Shown: positions 35,346 to 46,018, counted from the first letter of the stretch. The stretch: 64,000 bases of DNA from Gadus chalcogrammus (GCF_026213295.1 NC_079427.1:34442846-34506845), one strand, 5' to 3'. Program-made: numbers and translations. The notes: generated from the sequence alone by a model not told the origin.

Positions 35346-37116
35346 CCGGTATCACGCGATTTCGTCCTCATGCGCACGAACGTTAATCTATTGAATCGTG
35401 TCCCAGAGCACGATAGTCAGACTTTTTTCGTGCTACACAGAACGAAATGTAAACCAATGCATTCTGAATGGGAGTGTTCTCAGACAATTAACGTGCTCCA
35501 CAAAACGAAACGAGAGAGAGAGAAAGAGAGAGAGGGAGGGACAGAGAGAGAGAGCGAGAGAGAGAGAGGCTTCAGAAAGGGTGTGCGCCGATAGTACAGT
35601 GCACCCTAGTTATGTTTATGCCAAAACCACAAATGCTATATATTTAAGCAATGGATCACGACAGGCTGTGGTATGTGCTCATTATACCACTGTTAAGGGG
35701 CGTGACTTTCGTTTCGTATTATGGCGAAACGAAAGTCATAGACACACTACATTTAAAAAGAAACCAAGAAAGTCAAAGTAGCCGTTTTATTAAAGAATAC
35801 AAAAAAGTAGTCCCTCCTGGCTGCCTTCAAAATGCACGACGGTCGCTATGCAACACACTTTAGCGTCCCTCCGAGAGAAGGCTCGGCTAGAGCGGTTCGC
35901 CGGGAGCAGTTCACTCGCCGTGTGCCTAAGCTTTCGTTAGTCTCTCCATCGCCTTGCTCACTCCCGGAGTAACAACATTTACACCCTCTCCATCATCCAA
36001 CATATGTTTTACTTTGTAACTGTTTCTACTTCCAGGCGCGGAGTGATATGCAAACTTTCACAAAATGATCGTCATAGCAGTTATGTATACGCTCATTATA
36101 CAACAGTTAGGAACCAATCAGATCTCTGGATTTAGGCCCCCCGTTGTATAAATATATATATATTGCCATATATATAATTAGGCTATATTTATATTATTTA
36201 GCGTGTAATGAGACAATCTGTAGCCAAATTGTCGAAAATGCCAGAGAATCTCCGGAAATATCAGCATGGGAAATCGGCGCATCAGACCCATGAACCTATA
36301 TATATATATAAAGAAAGACTTCATCTCAAGCGGGAGAGAACGTTTGCGGTGCTGGTTTGTGTCACGTAAATACAGGGCTCTCAAGTCTCACGCATTCGCC
36401 GTGAGACACACGCAATTCAACCCATGCACACAGTCAAACCCGGTCTCACGAAAATACGTGACACTGTCACGTTATTTAATCTATTGAAACGTGATGAGGG
36501 ACACGTATTTTCTACATTTTGTATTTCAAATGGAAGTATTTGTCATGTCACTAAGCACGACTTCCAAACTAAGGTTCTGTCCGGGGGCGTTCTCCCTAAT
36601 GTCCCTTAAGGAGCTCCGTACAGATCATTCATTGTTGAAAATTGTCTGTGATAACTAACAAATGACAGCTTTTGGCCACCTGTTTCTACTTAAAATTGTC
36701 TGTGATAACTAACAATATGACAGCTTTTGGCCACCCGTTTCTACTTTCACCTTTGATTCTGAGAAATTGTGACAATTCACGGATACATTAAATGCAGGTG
36801 CGCTGCTCTGTAGGCAAACTGCAAAGGAAAAAAGGGTAGCTGCTTCATCTGTTCATTTTAGAATTGTGTGTCTTGATGTTTATTTTATCTAGCCATCTAT
36901 TGTCTTGCTATGGCTATCAAATAGGCTATGTGAATGAAAGTCTGCGTCGATGCCTCGCAAGTCCAGTGTCGCGAGCAGACGTTGCCATGACATCTAGAAA
37001 TCATACCGTATTTAATGGGTTATCATTAATATTGATGTGTAGGGGTTGATTATAACTCGTGAATTATATTTTTTATACCACGGTCTGGGGGAATACTATA
37101 TTCTGATTGGCTGCAG
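35346..37116. mobile_element. Left arm of a 4.8-kb foldback element
   Basis: The arm begins ccggtatcac, the inverse of gtgataccgg at 40121-40130. It ends at ctgcag (37111-37116), the inverse of 38931-38936. It contains the blocks 'cacgaacgttaatctattga', a GA run at 35510-35570, 'ggaaatatcagcatgggaaa', 'cgtgacactgtcacg' and 'ccacggtctgggggaatac', all found inverted in 38931-40130. It holds about 470 bp (roughly 35650-36150) that the right arm lacks, and a tandem duplication at about 36631-36745 that is single in the right arm. No transposase is seen. Frames on this arm reappear inverted on the other. Confidence 0.75.
36631..36745. repeat. 56-bp tandem duplication specific to the left arm
   Basis: The block 'aaaattgtctgtgataacta' through 'gcttttggccacc.gtttct' is present twice here. 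It occurs once in the inverted arm near 39295-39350. Confidence 0.8.
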
Positions 37117-37540
37117 TGCGTGCATTAACTCCTGATATAGGCCTACAGACACCTGCTAAGTAGTTCCAGTCAGTGTTTAGATTCTCTGCCCGAGCCCGGG
37201 CCGATATTTCCCACCACTATCCTCGTTCCGGGCCTTTGATCGAGCGTTTTTATTTTTATTTTATCATTGGATTATTGGCCTAATCTGAGGAGAAATCTAT
37301 GCCATAAACAGAAATATTATAGGCCTTTATTACACAGGTCTTCTCAATGCCGTGGAACGCTCCGTTCACTTGCATGGGTAGTGGTCCGGTGACTTGTCAA
37401 CCCCAGCGTCTTCCGTTGCTAAGCGACGTCACCGTCTTTGCGGACAAATTATTTCTCTGCTGATCAACACTACGAATGGCCAAAAGACTTGTATTCCCCC
37501 CTTAAATAAATACTATGGCAGAATTATTATTATTATTATT
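37117..37540. other. Spacer of the foldback element, no gene
   Basis: The interval 37335-37455 is shared in direct orientation with 46337-46455 ('cttctcaatgc', 'gaacgctccgtt', 'acttgcatggg', 'gttgctaagcgacgtca'). It therefore holds a dispersed repeat. An ATT microsatellite lies at 37516-37542. Confidence 0.55.
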
Positions 37541-37541
37541 A

Positions 37542-38070
37542 TTCTCATTCAACTTGAACATGTGTTTTTACAGTAGAGTGGTGGAGGATGACGTATGTTG
37601 GCCAACCCGGAAGTGAGCGTCGCCCTCGGTTCCCTTGACAAAAAGCCAACAGGTTTTTCCATTGGATTTTGGATTATTGCAGAAACATTTGCATCTTTGA
37701 AGCACCTCCTCAAAAACAAAATAAATAAATAAATAAAAAGAACCGTGCTCCAAAGAACGAAATGTAAACCAATGCATTCTGAATGGGAGTGTATCTCAGA
37801 TTTTTCCATGCTACACAGAACGAAATGTAAACCCATGCAAATAAAGACTTCATGGTCATAATAATTTAAATATCATTAATCTCCTGAGTGTGTCGGGTGG
37901 TATTCTAATTTTTTCAACGGGGCTGCATCCAGTCACTTGACCGTCATGGTTGCTATGGTGGTTGCTATCGACCGCCCCCCTCTAATCCTTACATGGCTCT
38001 AAAAACCACACGGCAAAGGAGCTGCCGTCGCTTGGATGTTTTTATTTTCTGCAGTTTAGACTTCTTCTAT
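37542..38070. repeat. Composite repeat, left member of an inverted pair 24 kb apart
   Basis: The interval recurs inverted in 62035-62295 plus 63286-63632, where an hAT element interrupts it. Shared landmarks are 'cttgaacatgtgtttttaca', 'ccaatgcattctgaatggga', 'gcatccagtcacttgaccgt' and 'cttacatggctctaaaaacc'. Confidence 0.8.
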
Positions 38071-38149
38071 AACCTATTTTTTTTCGTGTGGTAGAAATTA
38101 ATGATTCAATTCTATGGTAAACTATTATTATGAGGTCTGTATATCTAAC

Positions 38150-38530
38150 GTGGAAAACACACGGTGCCTGGGAGTCTGGGTTCAGAACAGATGGTGGGAC
38201 CCCTAAAAGGAGCAGGGAGCTACGGGGTTAAGGCATGCTGACCTCAGCCTAGTGTCTTGGGCTATCTTTGCTGACCATTTGCTGACCATTTGCTGATCAT
38301 TCAGGTTAAGATGGATTTATGACTGAATGGAGGCGGACACCTCAAGGAGAAGCTGCTCAGTTTGTGTGTATAAAAAGACGCCGCAGTTTGTGAACCACAG
38401 TGACTCTATAGATCTACTCAGGCTGTTGTCGTTGTTGTTTTTCTTCACGATAAAGTCTTTTGTCAATTCTTGCTCCGGAACCCTCGTTTTATTTTACTCT
38501 CTCTCTCTTGAATTAGTCTAAGTGTTTATA
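38150..38530 (+). promoter_or_regulatory. Possible solo-LTR-like segment
   Basis: A TATA-like gtataaaaag (38368-38377) precedes a G/T-rich segment with a possible polyadenylation signal (gataaag, about 38449) and a T-rich end. This is the layout of an LTR promoter with R and U5. The segment is absent from the inverted partner repeat at 61.6-62.0 kb, so it may be an insertion. I could not identify TG...CA ends, a primer-binding site or a target duplication. Confidence 0.22.
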
Positions 38531-38547
38531 TCTCGATTAATCTTCAA

Positions 38548-38930
38548 CACTCGCTTGCAAGATTTTGGCCTGAAGTTCTTCCCAGACCTACACCCTAGCC
38601 ATCCAACATGCATATTTGAGAATTAGGCCTCTCTTTAATAATGACAAAAAGTTATGAGAGAAATACCCATGAACTTTTTGTTATCTCATAAGCGGCGTGG
38701 TGCCGGCTCCTTTTGACCTTTTGACCCCAAGCTTCAAAAAAGTGGCCACAGGCCAGCTGTGTCTACACACCTTAAGCCACAAATGTACTCGGACCCCTTC
38801 CTGCCCTCGGGGTCCGACCGGGCCAAGTTTCGGTGCGGGGGTCCCCGTTAGGCCGTAGAATAAGGTATTGAAATTTCAGGGCGGTAGGACCTTCCTATCT
38901 CAAAAACGGTTTTTCCACCTGGAGCTTGAC
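38548..38930. repeat. Composite repeat continuing the 22-24 kb inverted pair
   Basis: 38548-38740 matches 61400-61600 inverted ('cgcttgcaagattttggcct', 'gacaaaaagttatgagagaa', 'ctcataagcggcgtggtgc'). 38790-38915 matches 60545-60655 inverted ('cctgccctcggggtccgacc', 'ttcagggcggtaggac'). No gene is present. Confidence 0.75.
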
Positions 38931-39792
38931 CTGCAGCCAATCAGAATACGAGTATTCCCCCAGACCGTGGTATAAACAATATGATTCAGGAGTTATAATC
39001 AACCCCTACACATCAATATTAATGATAACCCATTAAATACGGTATGATTTCTAGATGTCATGGCAACGTCCGCTCGCGACACTGGACTTGCGAGGCATCG
39101 ACGCAGACTTTCATTCACATAGCCAAAAACAAGAGAATAGATGGCTAGATAAAATAAACATCAAGACATACAATTCTAAAAATAACAGATGAAGCAGCTA
39201 CCCTTTTTTCCTTCGCGGTTTGCCTACAGAGCAGCGCACCTGCATTTAATATATCCTTGAATTTTCACAATTTCTCAGAATCAAAGGTGAAAGTAGAAAC
39301 GGGTGGCCAAAAGCTGTCATATTGTTAGTTATCACAGACAATTTTCAACAATGAATGATCTGTACGGAGCTCCTTAAGGGACATTAGGGAGAACGCTCCC
39401 GGACAGAACCTTAGTTTGGAAGTCGTGCTTAGTGGCACGACAAATATTTCCAATTGAAATGCAAACTGTAGAAATTACGTGCCCCTGATCACGTTTCAAT
39501 AGATTAAATAACGTGCCAGTGTCACGTATTTTCGTGAGACCGGGTTCGAGCGTGTGCATGGGTTGAATTGCGTGTGTCTCACGCCGAATGCGTTAGACTT
39601 GAGAGCCCTGTACTTAGGTGACACAAACCAGCACCGCAAACGTTCCCTCCCGCTTGAGATGACGTCTCTCTTTATAGGTTCATGGGTCTGATGTGCCGAT
39701 TTCCCATGCTGATATTTCCGGAGATTCTCGGGCATCTTCGACAATTTGGCTATAGATTGTCTCATTACACGTTAAATAATATAATTATAGCC

Positions 39793-39824
<32 letters not shown>

Positions 39825-40130
39825 GGCAATATATATATATATATAGCATTTGTGGTTTTGGCATAAACATAACTAGGGTGCACTGTACTATCTGCGCACA
39901 CCCTTTCTGAAGCCTCTCTCTCTCGCTCTCTCTCTGTCCCTCCCTCTCTCTCTTTCTCTCTCTCGTTTCGTTTTGTGGAGCACGTTGATTGTCTGAGAAC
40001 ACTCCCATTCAGAATGCATTGGTTTACATTTCATTCTGTATAGCACGAAAAAAGTCGGACTAGCGTGCTCTGGGACACGATTCAATAGATTAACGTTCGT
40101 GCGCATGAGCACGAAATCGTGTGATACCGG
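38931..40130. mobile_element. Right arm of the 4.8-kb foldback element
   Basis: This is the inverse copy of 35346-37116 minus the 470-bp left-only block. It contains a TA microsatellite (39799-39845) at the point where the left arm has its extra sequence, and a CT run at 39918-39965 matching the left arm's GA run. Confidence 0.75.
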
Positions 40131-40478
40131 GTTGGCGTGTACCTTGCATGTGCATGTGTGTGCAAGCCCATATGTATGTGTGAACTGTGTACATGTGTTT
40201 GGCTTAAAGGGGTGCGGGCTGTTCCACTTTTGCCAATAGGCATACACCTCCACATACACACACATTTATAATCTTTCTTTATTTTAACAAAACTAAGTAA
40301 AGCAGTTAATCCTTCTTAATTTAATATTAATAACACTGAGCTCCTGCTCTGAGTATGGTTTGAATGGTTGACTTACACAGTCGACTTATATAGTCGACTA
40401 GCTCCAATATTCTGTATGGCTGAAATGTTTTGTATATTGTGTCTAGTTTGTGAGTCTGTTGACCCACATTAAGCCAGT
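40131..40478. other. Intronic stretch without a gene
   Basis: No gene or transposon terminus was recognised. Confidence 0.5.
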
Positions 40479-40832
40479 GAGGAGCAGAGAGGAGTACAGA
40501 CCATTACAGAGGAGCAGAGAGGAGAACAGACCATTACCGAGGAGCAGAGAGGAGTACAGACCATAACCCAGGAGCAGAGAGCTGTACAGACCATTACGGA
40601 GGAGCAGACCTGTAAACACACACTGGGACTCCTCATTACCTCACTACTGTACCCAGATCAGCCCTGTAAACACACGCTGTGACTCCTCATTACCTCACTA
40701 CTGTACCCAGATGAGCACTGTCAACACACGCTGTGACTACTCATTACCTCACTACTGTCCCCAGATCAGCCCTGTCAACACACGCTGTGATTCATTACCT
40801 CACTACTGTACCAACCCAGATCAGCCCTGTAA
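40479..40832. repeat. Two adjoining minisatellites (about 30 bp and 57 bp)
   Basis: 40479-40612 holds four to five copies of 'ggagcagagaggagtacaga' plus 'ccattac'. 40613-40832 holds four copies of a unit with 'ctcattacctcactactgta' and 'cccagatcagccctgt'. Confidence 0.85.
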
Positions 40833-40833
40833 C

Positions 40834-40882
<49 letters not shown>

Positions 40883-40885
40883 ACT
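40834..40885. repeat. (CA)n microsatellite
   Basis: A CA run with two cg interruptions follows the 57-bp minisatellite directly. Confidence 0.92.
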
Positions 40886-41189
40886 AGAGCTACAAAGCTA
40901 GCTTCTGTACCATGCTAACTCACCCTTAAACATGCTAGCAATATGTGTTTGGGTAGTGAAACAAACCGGAATACCAACAGAGAGAACAACAGACACACAT
41001 ACAGATAGACTGGCAGGCAGACAGACAGAGAGTAAATCAGGCATGCAGACAGAGAAACATGCAGAAAGGAAGAAAGACAGACAGACATACAAAGGACATC
41101 GATAACAGTATTTCAGAGAAGGGAATGGATGCTGATTGGCTCATACAGAAGGGGTTAAATGTGACCAATAGGGCAGGAGGAGGCGTCAC

Positions 41190-41264
41190 CTTAGTGAGCA
41201 GGTGGGAAGGCTTCCCCGCCATGTTCTTTAGAATCAGAGAGGTCTCACTGTCCAGATAGGAATG
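41190..41264 (-). other. Candidate 25-codon cassette exon in the long raph1 intron
   Basis: A 75-nt segment on the minus strand is bounded by ctctctctccaaag (acceptor-like) and CTAAG followed by gtgacg (donor-like). It is open in phase 0: HSYLDSETSLILK, then NMAGKPSHLLTK. Its symmetry (75 nt, phase 0 at both ends) matches the neighbouring raph1 exons, so inclusion between STE and EEQAAK would keep the frame. Lamellipodin is known to have several splice forms. I do not recognise this peptide, and the acceptor tract is again a CT microsatellite, so chance is possible. Confidence 0.35.
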
Positions 41265-41299
41265 CTTTGGAGAGAGAGACAGTGAGAGAGAGAGACATA

Positions 41300-41321
41300 G
41301 GGGGGGGGGGGGGGGGGGGGG
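41300..41321. repeat. Uninterrupted run of 22 G
   Basis: A homopolymer of 22 guanines sits inside a GA-rich tract. It is prone to sequencing error and to quadruplex formation. Confidence 0.9.
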
Positions 41322-41689
41322 AAAGAGAGACATAGAAGGAGGGAGAGACAGAGCATGAGAGAGGGAGAACAGAGGAGATTGTTAAAAAGGCAGCAATGGA
41401 TGAATCTAGTGCTTTGTTACAGGCTGCAAGAACTGTCGTGTGATTAAGAGAAGAAGATGGAGACAGTACACGGACATGTTTGGCCAAAGTACTTGCGAAC
41501 AATACAAAAGTCTTGCAGACACACAATTACCATGCCAAAATCAAGGTTATAACTTAACAATCTTAACGTCTCTGGTTCTTCCACTTCAACGTCAATCTGA
41601 AATTGTTGCTGTTTGCGGACTCTTGGTACTTCAACAACGCGACTTTGAAGAGAAGGGGATTGTTGCGTGCGATTATTGCCCGGTTTTGT

Positions 41690-41945
41690 CTCCTACCGGA
41701 TCCCCGCTACCAAAGCAACGCCACGGGGGGGCACCACGGCCGCGGGGGGGGAACCACGGCCGCCGGGGCACCCCCGCGGGGTATCCCTGGGGGCACCACC
41801 TCCATCGGGGCACCACCTCCGCCGGTGCACCGCCAACACCGGAGCACCGCCACCAATGCCTGGACACCGCCACCAATGCCGGAGCGGTGCCCCAATGCCA
41901 GGGCATTGGGGCACCAGCTCCCGCAGGAGCCCACAGCAGTAAATG
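41690..41945. repeat. GC-rich minisatellite with a 12-bp perfect palindrome
   Basis: Degenerate units of 'caccgccaccaatgcc' and 'ggggcaccac' dominate. At 41888-41913 tgccccaatgcc and ggcattggggca form a perfect inverted repeat around 2 nt. Pro/Ala/Gly-rich frames of 73-168 codons occur on both strands and in several phases at once, which is what a GC-rich repeat gives rather than a gene. A 75-bp tandem pair ('gtgcctttaggtgaaggctg' type) follows at 41942-42060. Confidence 0.75.
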
Positions 41946-42440
41946 AAACGTGTGCCTTTAGGTGAAGGCTGGTTGATGTCCGAAGCACCGTTAAAGCAGC
42001 TGTAAATTAAACGTATCGTATGCCTTTCGGGGAAGGCTGGTGGATGCGTCTGTTAAAGCAGGTGTGTTTAATTGTAATCAGGGACCATGACTTTGTTTGA
42101 GTGGTCCCTTTAGGCTATTGGTTGTCATGGTTACCAGGTCACCAGGTCCAAATAGTAAGATAGTTTGGTCTTTTTCAACCAGAATGCAGTTAGGCAGCAC
42201 TAATCTGTCTGTTCCCTCTCAGCAGCTGTTATACTGGGAGCCACCAGTACAACCACAGACTTATATTGGTTATACTGGGAGCTGCCCAGTACAATCACAT
42301 TCCCCTACGAGTGGACACTGGGTGCTGTCAAGTACAACCGGTGGTTGTCCTGGTTTTCCTGGGAGCATGGCTGCATCAGGGCGTTCCCGTTGATACAGAG
42401 AGAGGAAGGTCACTTAAGACAGGAGTGTGTGGGCGTGTAC

Positions 42441-42620
42441 CTCTGTACTAGCCGGCCCCTGATTGGTTCCTTCGGGAGGGGGTGTGGCCAAAGAGTGGTT
42501 GGCGTCTGATGGGGCGAAGCGCAGCACTCTGTCCAATGAGTCCATGGAGGAGGCGGAGTTAACAGACGCCCCCGAGGCAGAGGCCACAGAGGAGCGCGAA
42601 GAGTGGGCAACCAGGCGGGC
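42441..42620 (-). CDS. raph1: raph1 (lamellipodin) exon: serine-rich linker upstream of the Ras-association unit
   Basis: This is a 180-nt, 60-codon exon. The minus-strand translation starts ARLVAHSSRSSVASASGAS, passes through NSASSMDSLDRV and ends NQGPASTE. Lamellipodin has a low-complexity serine-rich stretch ending in a SSMDSLD-like motif just before the EEQAAK helix; here the next exon begins EEQAAK. The acceptor is tctctctcag before GCCCGC. The donor is ACAGAG followed by gtacac, a weaker site with no G at +5. The frame is closed in all other continuations, ending in a stop about 25 nt into the intron. Earlier exons (the coiled-coil N-terminus) were not found to the right and probably lie beyond 64000. 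Confidence 0.8.
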
Positions 42621-42624
42621 CTGA

Positions 42625-42770
42625 GAGAGAGACAGAGTTAGTCATAGTTAGTTAGTTTGTATAGTGGGGATGTGTGAGACACAGAGTTATAGTAAGTTAG
42701 TTAGTATAGTGGGGATGAGTGAGACAAAGAGTTAGTCATAGTTAGTTAGTTATAGTAGGGATGTGTGGGT
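42625..42770. repeat. 53-bp tandem repeat over the acceptor region
   Basis: Three copies of a unit built from 'gttagtcatagttagttagt' and 'tatagtggggatgtgtgag' occupy the intron just upstream (on the raph1 strand) of exon 42441-42620. Each copy places one or more actaac motifs, which are branch-point-like, on the transcribed strand. Confidence 0.8.
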
Positions 42771-42869
42771 GTGCCTGTTAGGTGGGGTGAGTGTGGTCTG
42801 AAGGCTGAGAGGGAACTGAGACTAAGGGCTGTACCACAATTGACCTACTCTATGCAATTTAAAGAGGCA

Positions 42870-43870
42870 GTCCACACTCACTTTCAGAACAGAATTTGAC
42901 CCACCTCCTGATGGTGTTACATGACCTGCTCTAGAGGCAGTGCATAGCTCCTAGAGGTGTAAAATGACATGGTCTATAGAGCATTGGTTCTCAAAGGGCG
43001 GAATCATTCCTGGCGGCCCGCAATGACATACATAATTATGTAAGTTATATTAAAAAAAAAATATATATATATATATAGATATATATATATTATTTTTATT
43101 ATTATATCAATATTAATTTAAACGAAAATAAATGAATATAAAGAGAAAAGTCGACTCTCTCTAGCTTTCAATTAAATCCTTTTACATTTGTTAGTTTTAA
43201 TCCGACTGTACATTACTTTGAAAGGCTGAACCTCAGTTTCGTGATTTAGACCTCATTTGACCTCACTCCCGGAGGTCCACGGTGCAATGTTTTTTTTGAC
43301 CACTGGGATGCTGGCGGCGTTTTCCCGCCATTTATTTTTTCCTTTGGCGGCACTCAGTCAAATTTTGGGTTCCTAAATTGGCCCTCAGTTGTCAAAACTT
43401 TGAGAACGCCTGCTCTAGAGGCAGTGTGGACCCCCTAGTGGTGTAACATGACCTGTTCTAGAGGCAGTGTGGACCTGCTCCTGGTCTAACTTGATCTGCT
43501 CTAGAGGCAGTGTGAATCCCCTAGTGGTGTAACATGACCTGCTCTAGAGGCAGTGTGGACCCCCTAGTGATGTAACATGACCTATACTAGAGGCAGTGTG
43601 GACCCCCTAATGGTGCAACAGATCACCTGCTCTAGAGGTAGTGTAGACCCCCTTGTGGTGTAACATGACCGGTTCTAGAGGCAGTGTGGAACTTGTAGTG
43701 GTGTAACATGACCCCTTCTAGAGGCAGTGTTGACCCCCTAGTGTTGTAACATGACCGGTTGTAGAGGCAGTGTGGACCCCCTAGTGGTGTAACATGACCG
43801 GTTATAGAGGTTGTGTGAACCCCTAGTGGTGTGACATGACCTGTTCTAGAGGCAGTGTGGATCTTCTGTC
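42870..43870. repeat. 43-bp minisatellite, interrupted by an hAT element
   Basis: About a dozen copies of 'tctagaggcagtgtggaccc' followed by 'cctagtggtgtaacatgacc' are present. The first two copies (42885-42981) are separated from the rest by the insertion 42982-43412. The 99-codon minus-strand frame here is a repeat artefact. Confidence 0.9.
42982..43412. mobile_element. Non-autonomous hAT element (431 bp)
   Basis: The termini are cattggttctcaaag and ctttgagaacgcctg (imperfect inverted repeats of the cagtggttctcaaag class). They are flanked by ctatagag (42974-42981) and ctctagag (43413-43420), an 8-bp target duplication with one mismatch. It lies inside the minisatellite. Confidence 0.8.
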
Positions 43871-45500
43871 TAGCTGTCCAGCTGAGCTGTAACATGCGGC
43901 TGCACCAGAAGATGCAGATGTAAGGATTCAAATGTCACGTCTTCACGGCTTGGTCACAAAAGACGTGTTGAATAAAGTACATACTGGCTAAGGCTTATTA
44001 TTATGTGTGTAGCAAGATTTATGCAAGAAAAGGCTGAACATTGAATGTATTTGTTGTTCAGGAAAAATGTGTTGACAAAAAAATCAATACGATTAATGCA
44101 GAGAGAAAATAAGATGCATATCATTGTCAATATGCGAGACCCTATTTGCTTGCTTTGCCTAAGTGTGGATTAGAGCTAGCTGATGAATCCATTACCTTCA
44201 TAAAAGTTTCCTGGATCGCAGAGAACGCCATTTTTTATTTGAAGCCACCCTCCCATACAGCTACTGCCTCACTCCACTTCACTCCTCCTTCACTCCACTT
44301 CACCCTACCCTCACTCCTTCACTCTCACCCTCACTCCTCCCTCTGGAGATCCTTCACTCCACCCTCACTCCTCACTCTGGAGCTCCTTCACTCCACCGAC
44401 ACTCCTCACTCCACCATCCTCTCTGTGGCTCCTCACAGGACACTCCATCTTGTTTGGACTTTAACATTAGGATTAGGATCTGCAAACATTGCTCATTCCT
44501 AAGGTCTTACAAATACTGACATGTTGGCCCTTTGCTAGGTGGAGGCTAATTGAAACGTTTTCTAAGGTTGATCATTGTGCCCAGAGGTTCAGCCAGTGCT
44601 GTAGTGACACTATATTATGTCAGTAGTCTGTTATAAATAGAAAAGAGACTACTGCACACCCGCACGTTGGGTCCATTAGTATTTATTCTTAATGTACTGC
44701 TTTTTTGTTTTTAGTGTTTGGTAAAGAATAACTAAACACCCAACCATTTTGCTGCTGGGACATCTCTTTAACAAGAGCCAAACTGCCTGTCCAATTTGTA
44801 ATTTGTAACTAATTTGTTGCCAACTTCTATGGAGGTACTATCAGTGACTGTGGTACTGTTTTCTTATTGTTCATTATCGTTATCTGTGCCTGTAAACATA
44901 AAACATTAGATGCAAAAAAATTGTAACATGAGTTTACTACAGAACATTGTTTAGAATGGTTGATATCATCTGCTGGTATTCCAGTACAGATCGGGCCATG
45001 TCCATCTGAAGGGGATCAGGGTTGACCCAACCTCATTGCCGTTTTCTATTGGTCAGAGAGCGATGGCACTGATTGGGGGACCAGAACTTCTCTGTCTGAA
45101 TGGTCTGAGGTAAACACAGCTCCCATTCAACTCCTGGGTCTGGGAGGGTCTGGCTTTGCTTAGTTTACCATTTATTTTGAAAGGCACCGTAAACAATCAA
45201 GGCAACAAAAAAGTTAATCTCTACATTTCCTCAAGGTATCATTCTTCCTCAAATATCTATGATGCCTCAGTGTGTGTCACTCAGAGTGTGTGAGACACGG
45301 TAGAGCGATGTCGTGAACACAGAGAAGGGTGAGATGTTAAGGAGACCATCTTCATCACGTATCTAATGCGCAAGTAACTTCTTCAAAACGTAACACCACA
45401 ACGCCCATGATATATCTAGCTCATGCTACACTGCTATTTAGTGTTATACCCGTAAATCCACACTTACTGTACATTGCTTTCACTGCCATGAAAATAACAC
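43871..45500. other. Intronic stretch without a gene
   Basis: The interval 44255-44440 is a C/T-rich degenerate repeat ('ctccttcactccaccctcac'). The rest is unique-looking sequence. A 118-codon frame over the CT-rich tract has no similarity that I recognise. Confidence 0.5.
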
Positions 45501-45534
45501 AGTATGGTGAATTATGTCTATAGAGTCCACCACA

Positions 45535-45655
45535 AGAGTACACTTTGTTGCTCGAACGTAATACTACACTTCTCCTTGAGCCTCCCGAAATGTCTTTACA
45601 CTTTTTTGCTCAAACTTAATATTACTCCTCTCCTTGAGCCTCCCGAAAAGTCTTG
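45535..45655. repeat. 60-bp tandem duplication
   Basis: Two copies of 'ttctccttgagcctcccgaa' and its left flank ('ttgctc.aac.taatatta') lie at about 45540-45596 and 45597-45652. Confidence 0.75.
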
Positions 45656-45769
45656 CGATATTGATATCCCTCTTCCCCCCTGCGGACTGTTTGAGTTGTT
45701 TAATTGTTCCTATTTTTTGTGCTATGTGTGACTGTAGGCTACTGCTCCCTGTCCTGGCCATTTTAAAAT

Positions 45770-46018
45770 GTCAATGCACTTTTCAGCCCTGAATAACATT
45801 GATTTGCATGCATAATATACTACACTTTCCATTGAACAATTACCCCTGTTAGCCATATTTGACTAATTTTATAATATTATCAAATGCTCACACACAAGCT
45901 GCTTTCAGACACATGTGTAAAGTCTGATATTCTCCTGCTATTCTCCTGATGGGCCGTATGTGTGAATAACATATCCTGACATTTGTACCCTGAAAACCTC
46001 CTGAATAATACTACCCCT
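45770..46018 (+). repeat. Dispersed repeat, copy A (first part)
   Basis: Shares landmarks, inverted, with 51655-51861 and 55305-55480 ('ttccattgaacaatta', 'caaatgctcacacac', 'aacatatcctgacattt', 'cctcctgaataatacta'). It keeps the region 45922-45953 uninterrupted. In copy B the same region is split by two Harbinger elements. The copy resumes at about 47098. Confidence 0.75.

Noticed and set aside
41440..41946. 168-codon Pro/His/Gly-rich frame
   Set aside because: Several long frames on both strands overlap here. They follow from the GC-rich minisatellite, with no conserved domain or splice signals.
44146..44502. 118-codon plus-strand frame
   Set aside because: Half of it is the CT-rich degenerate repeat. 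The rest has no similarity that I recognise and no splice context.
45050..45120. Possible plus-strand exon ending at gtaaac (frame with ALIGGPELLCLNG)
   Set aside because: There is no acceptor with a good tract, no partner exon and no recognisable protein. It is on the strand opposite to raph1.
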